Assembly: GCF_009834125.1 (NCBI RefSeq)
Contig: NZ_CP047146.1
Coordinates: 6,131,501 to 6,195,500, forward strand
Source of the DNA: Streptomyces sp. GS7
GTDB lineage: Bacteria; Actinomycetota; Actinomycetes; Streptomycetales; Streptomycetaceae
Reading direction: 5' to 3'
DNA length: 64,000 nucleotides
The translations under genes were made by a program, and so were the position numbers. The number at the start of each line of letters is the position of its first letter. Within the stretch, counting starts at the first letter, position 1. Of this stretch, positions 62,373 through 64,000 are shown piece by piece. The notes below the pieces were generated by a model. That model was given only the letters and a program-made list of their open reading frames with translations. It had not been told where the DNA came from and did not search any database.

Positions 62373-62387
62373 TACAAGTCGCTTGTA
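62373..62387. promoter_or_regulatory. TetR operator in the divergent TetR/PH-domain promoter
   Basis: TACAAGTCGCTTGTA has perfect 6-bp arms. It ends 4 nt before TATAAC (62392-62397), a good -10 box for the PH-domain operon. ACTTGGAAAAC (62420-62430) further down resembles the ACTTGTAAAAC of the site at 58061. Confidence 0.65.
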
Positions 62388-62441
62388 CCGTTATAACGTA
62401 CCGCCACTCAATACGTTTGACTTGGAAAACGGTGACCCCTC

Positions 62442-62960
62442 ATGCCCGAGCACGCCGGCCCGCTGCTGCGCCCGCCCCGCCACCGCGTCGATCCCCGCGC
62501 CCGCAGCTGGTGGCGGGTCCAGGCGCTGCTGACGCTCAGCGGCCCGATGCTGCTGACCGCGCTCGTGATGGCGGTGCTCTCGCTCCTGTTCTTCCCGAGC
62601 GCGCTGTCATGGCTGGGGCCGCTGCTGCTGGTCGTGCTGGTACTGCCGGCGGTGGGCTATCTCGTGGTCATGCCGCGCTGGCGGTACGCGGTGCACGCCT
62701 GGGAGCTGGGGGACCGCGCGGTCTACGCGGCGGGCGGCTGGCTCTGGCAGAAGCGGCGGATCGCGCCGCTGTCCCGGGTGCAGACCGTGGACACCGTGCG
62801 CGGCCCGATACAGCGGCGGTACGGGCTGGCCACGGTGACCGTCACCACCGCCTCCACCGCGGGCGACATCAAGATCGCGGGCCTGTCGTGCGCGGACGCG
62901 GAGAAGCTGTCCCGGCGGATCGGCGAGGTCGCGCAGGACGTGCCGGGTGATGCCGCGTGA
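62442..62960 (+). CDS. Membrane PH-domain protein, YdbS-like
   Basis: A 172-residue protein with two hydrophobic segments (about 27-45 and 50-68) and a bacterial PH domain (DUF304) of about 80 residues: WELGDRAVYAAGGWLWQKRR, then PLSRVQTVDTVRGPIQRRYG and LATVTVTTASTAGDIKIAGL. Such proteins occur as YdbS/YdbT pairs in membranes and have been linked to resistance to antimicrobial peptides in Bacillus. The stop overlaps the next gene's GTG by 4 nt, so the two form an operon under TetR control. Confidence 0.92.
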   Translation: MPEHAGPLLRPPRHRVDPRARSWWRVQALLTLSGPMLLTALVMAVLSLLFFPSALSWLGPLLLVVLVLPAVGYLVVMPRWRYAVHAWELGDRAVYAAGGWLWQKRRIAPLSRVQTVDTVRGPIQRRYGLATVTVTTASTAGDIKIAGLSCADAEKLSRRIGEVAQDVPGDAA

Positions 62961-64000
62961 GCACCCCGCAGGGTCCCGGCCCGTACTCCGACTCACCGGC
63001 GGCCACCGCCGCCGCGCCCGCCCCCGAGTGGCGACGCCTGGACGCCCGTACGCTGCTGGTGCACTGCGGCTGGATGGGCGCGCCGCTCGGTTCGCTGGCG
63101 CTGACCGCACTGGCCACCGGCGGCCGGATCAGCCCCGGTGCCTGGATCACGCTCGCCGCCGTCGCCGCCTCGTTCGCCGTGGTCACCGCGCTCGGGCTGA
63201 TCCGCTGGGCCCGTACGGACTTCCGGGTCACCGGGGAGACCTTCGACGTGCGCAGCGGGCTGCTGACCCGGCGGCTGCGCAGCGTGCCGCTGCACCGCAT
63301 CCGCACCGTCGACCTGACCGCGACACCGCTGCACCGGCTGCTGGGGGTCACCGTCCTGCGGGCCGGTACGGCGGGCTCGGGGGAGAGCTCCGGCGAGCTG
63401 TCGCTGGAGGCCCTCACGGTGGCCGAGGCCGACCGGCTGCGTACGGAGCTGCTGGCGCGCGCGGGCGCCGGGGAGGTCGCCGAGGATCCGGTGCTGGCGC
63501 GGATCAGCTGGCGCTGGCTGCGGTACGCGCCGCTGACGTTCTGGGTCGTCGGCGGGGTGTTCGTGGCGGCCGGGTCGGTCTACCGGGCGCTGCACGAGAT
63601 GGGCATCGAGCCCTGGAAACTGGGCTTTGTGCAGCGGGCGTTCACCGAGTTCGGCAACGGGATGCTGTGGCTGACGATTCCCGCGGCGCTGCTGGCGGTC
63701 ATCGCCCTGGGGTCGGTGGGCGCGGTCGTCCTGTACATCGAGAACTGGTGGAGCTACTGCCTGGAGTGGTCCGACGCGCGGACGCTCCAGGTGCGGCGGG
63801 GGCTGCTCACCACCCGGTCGGTGACGATCGAGCGCGCCCGGCTGCGCGGGGTGCTGCTGCGCGAGCCGCTGCTGCTGCGGGCCGGCGGCGGGGCGACGGT
63901 CCGGGCGGTGGCGGGCGGCCTGGGCGACAAGGAGGAGAACCGCAAGCGCAGCGGGCTGCTGCCGCCGGCGCCCCGGGGGGAGGCGGTGCGGGTGGCGAGC
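62957..64000 (+). CDS. Membrane PH-domain protein, YdbT-like, cut by window end
   Basis: The first 348 codons of a larger protein, open at the right edge. The GTG at 62957 overlaps the upstream stop (GTGA). Two hydrophobic segments (about 38-80) precede a first PH domain (TGETFDVRSGLLTRRLRSVP, LHRIRTVDLTATPLHRLLG). Further membrane segments (about 190-270) precede a second PH domain starting LQVRRGLLTTRSVTIERARL. YdbT-type proteins usually carry two or three such domains in about 450-500 residues, so the C-terminus is missing. Confidence 0.9.
   Translation, partial: MSTPQGPGPYSDSPAATAAAPAPEWRRLDARTLLVHCGWMGAPLGSLALTALATGGRISPGAWITLAAVAASFAVVTALGLIRWARTDFRVTGETFDVRSGLLTRRLRSVPLHRIRTVDLTATPLHRLLGVTVLRAGTAGSGESSGELSLEALTVAEADRLRTELLARAGAGEVAEDPVLARISWRWLRYAPLTFWVVGGVFVAAGSVYRALHEMGIEPWKLGFVQRAFTEFGNGMLWLTIPAALLAVIALGSVGAVVLYIENWWSYCLEWSDARTLQVRRGLLTTRSVTIERARLRGVLLREPLLLRAGGGATVRAVAGGLGDKEENRKRSGLLPPAPRGEAVRVAS

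Overview
The window is chromosomal DNA of a streptomycete or very close relative. Third codon positions are almost all G or C, many genes overlap by ATGA or GTGA, several genes have a TANNNT box about 6 nt before the start codon (leaderless type), and there is a hopanoid locus beside idi, an 'SCO6745 family' gene and an initiator tRNA. I see no IS element, integrase, phage gene or CRISPR array. Accessory change shows as decayed genes, tandem repeats and resistance-type genes.

Layout. 1-7001 (minus): hopanoid operon hpnC, hpnD, hpnE, polyprenyl diphosphate synthase, shc, and the start of an hpnG-like phosphorylase cut by the window edge. HpnC/D/E turn farnesyl diphosphate into squalene and Shc cyclises it. 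7371-14425 (minus): a tightly overlapping seven-gene operon for making and exporting a polyol-phosphate surface molecule: two CDP-alcohol phosphotransferases, a LicC-like cytidylyltransferase, a glycerol-1-phosphate dehydrogenase-like enzyme, a glycosyltransferase and a two-part ABC exporter. 14925-24938: idi, an anti-sigma-type ATPase, an HdeD-like membrane protein, initiator tRNA, ABC-F, enoyl-CoA hydratase, DJ-1 and GlxA-type regulator, SCO6745 family protein and tex. 25027-26590: a leader peptide with hairpin ahead of a chloramphenicol-type efflux gene. 26612-37189: FUSC protein, D-amino-acid oxidase, two secreted peptidases, an MpaB-type oxygenase with a broken paralogue, a macro-domain protein and an amino-acid permease.

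37303-45183: a decayed acyl-CoA ligase, a MerR regulator and a beta-oxidation operon (CoA-transferase, small ORF, acyl-CoA dehydrogenase, thiolase, FadJ-like protein). 45605-50498: MgtC-like protein, MFS transporter with a palindromic operator, enoyl-reductase-like oxidoreductase, endonuclease V and YciI protein. 50571-51601: a frame-disrupted lincosamide nucleotidyltransferase preceded by an Erm-like translational attenuator with a five-codon leader. 51609-56343: a sugar catabolic island (sugar/H+ symporter divergent from SIS isomerase and class II aldolase, with a DeoR repressor). 56735-64000: small secreted protein, TetR with divergent FUSC protein, MarR, hypothetical protein, second TetR with divergent PH-domain pair, cut by the window end.

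The best candidates for undescribed biology are the attenuator at 51482-51601, the leader at 25064-25116, and the hopanoid-adjacent CDP-alcohol/G1P operon, where one phosphotransferase lacks the last Asp of its signature and the other appears to start at CTG. All functional calls come from reading motifs; no database search was possible.
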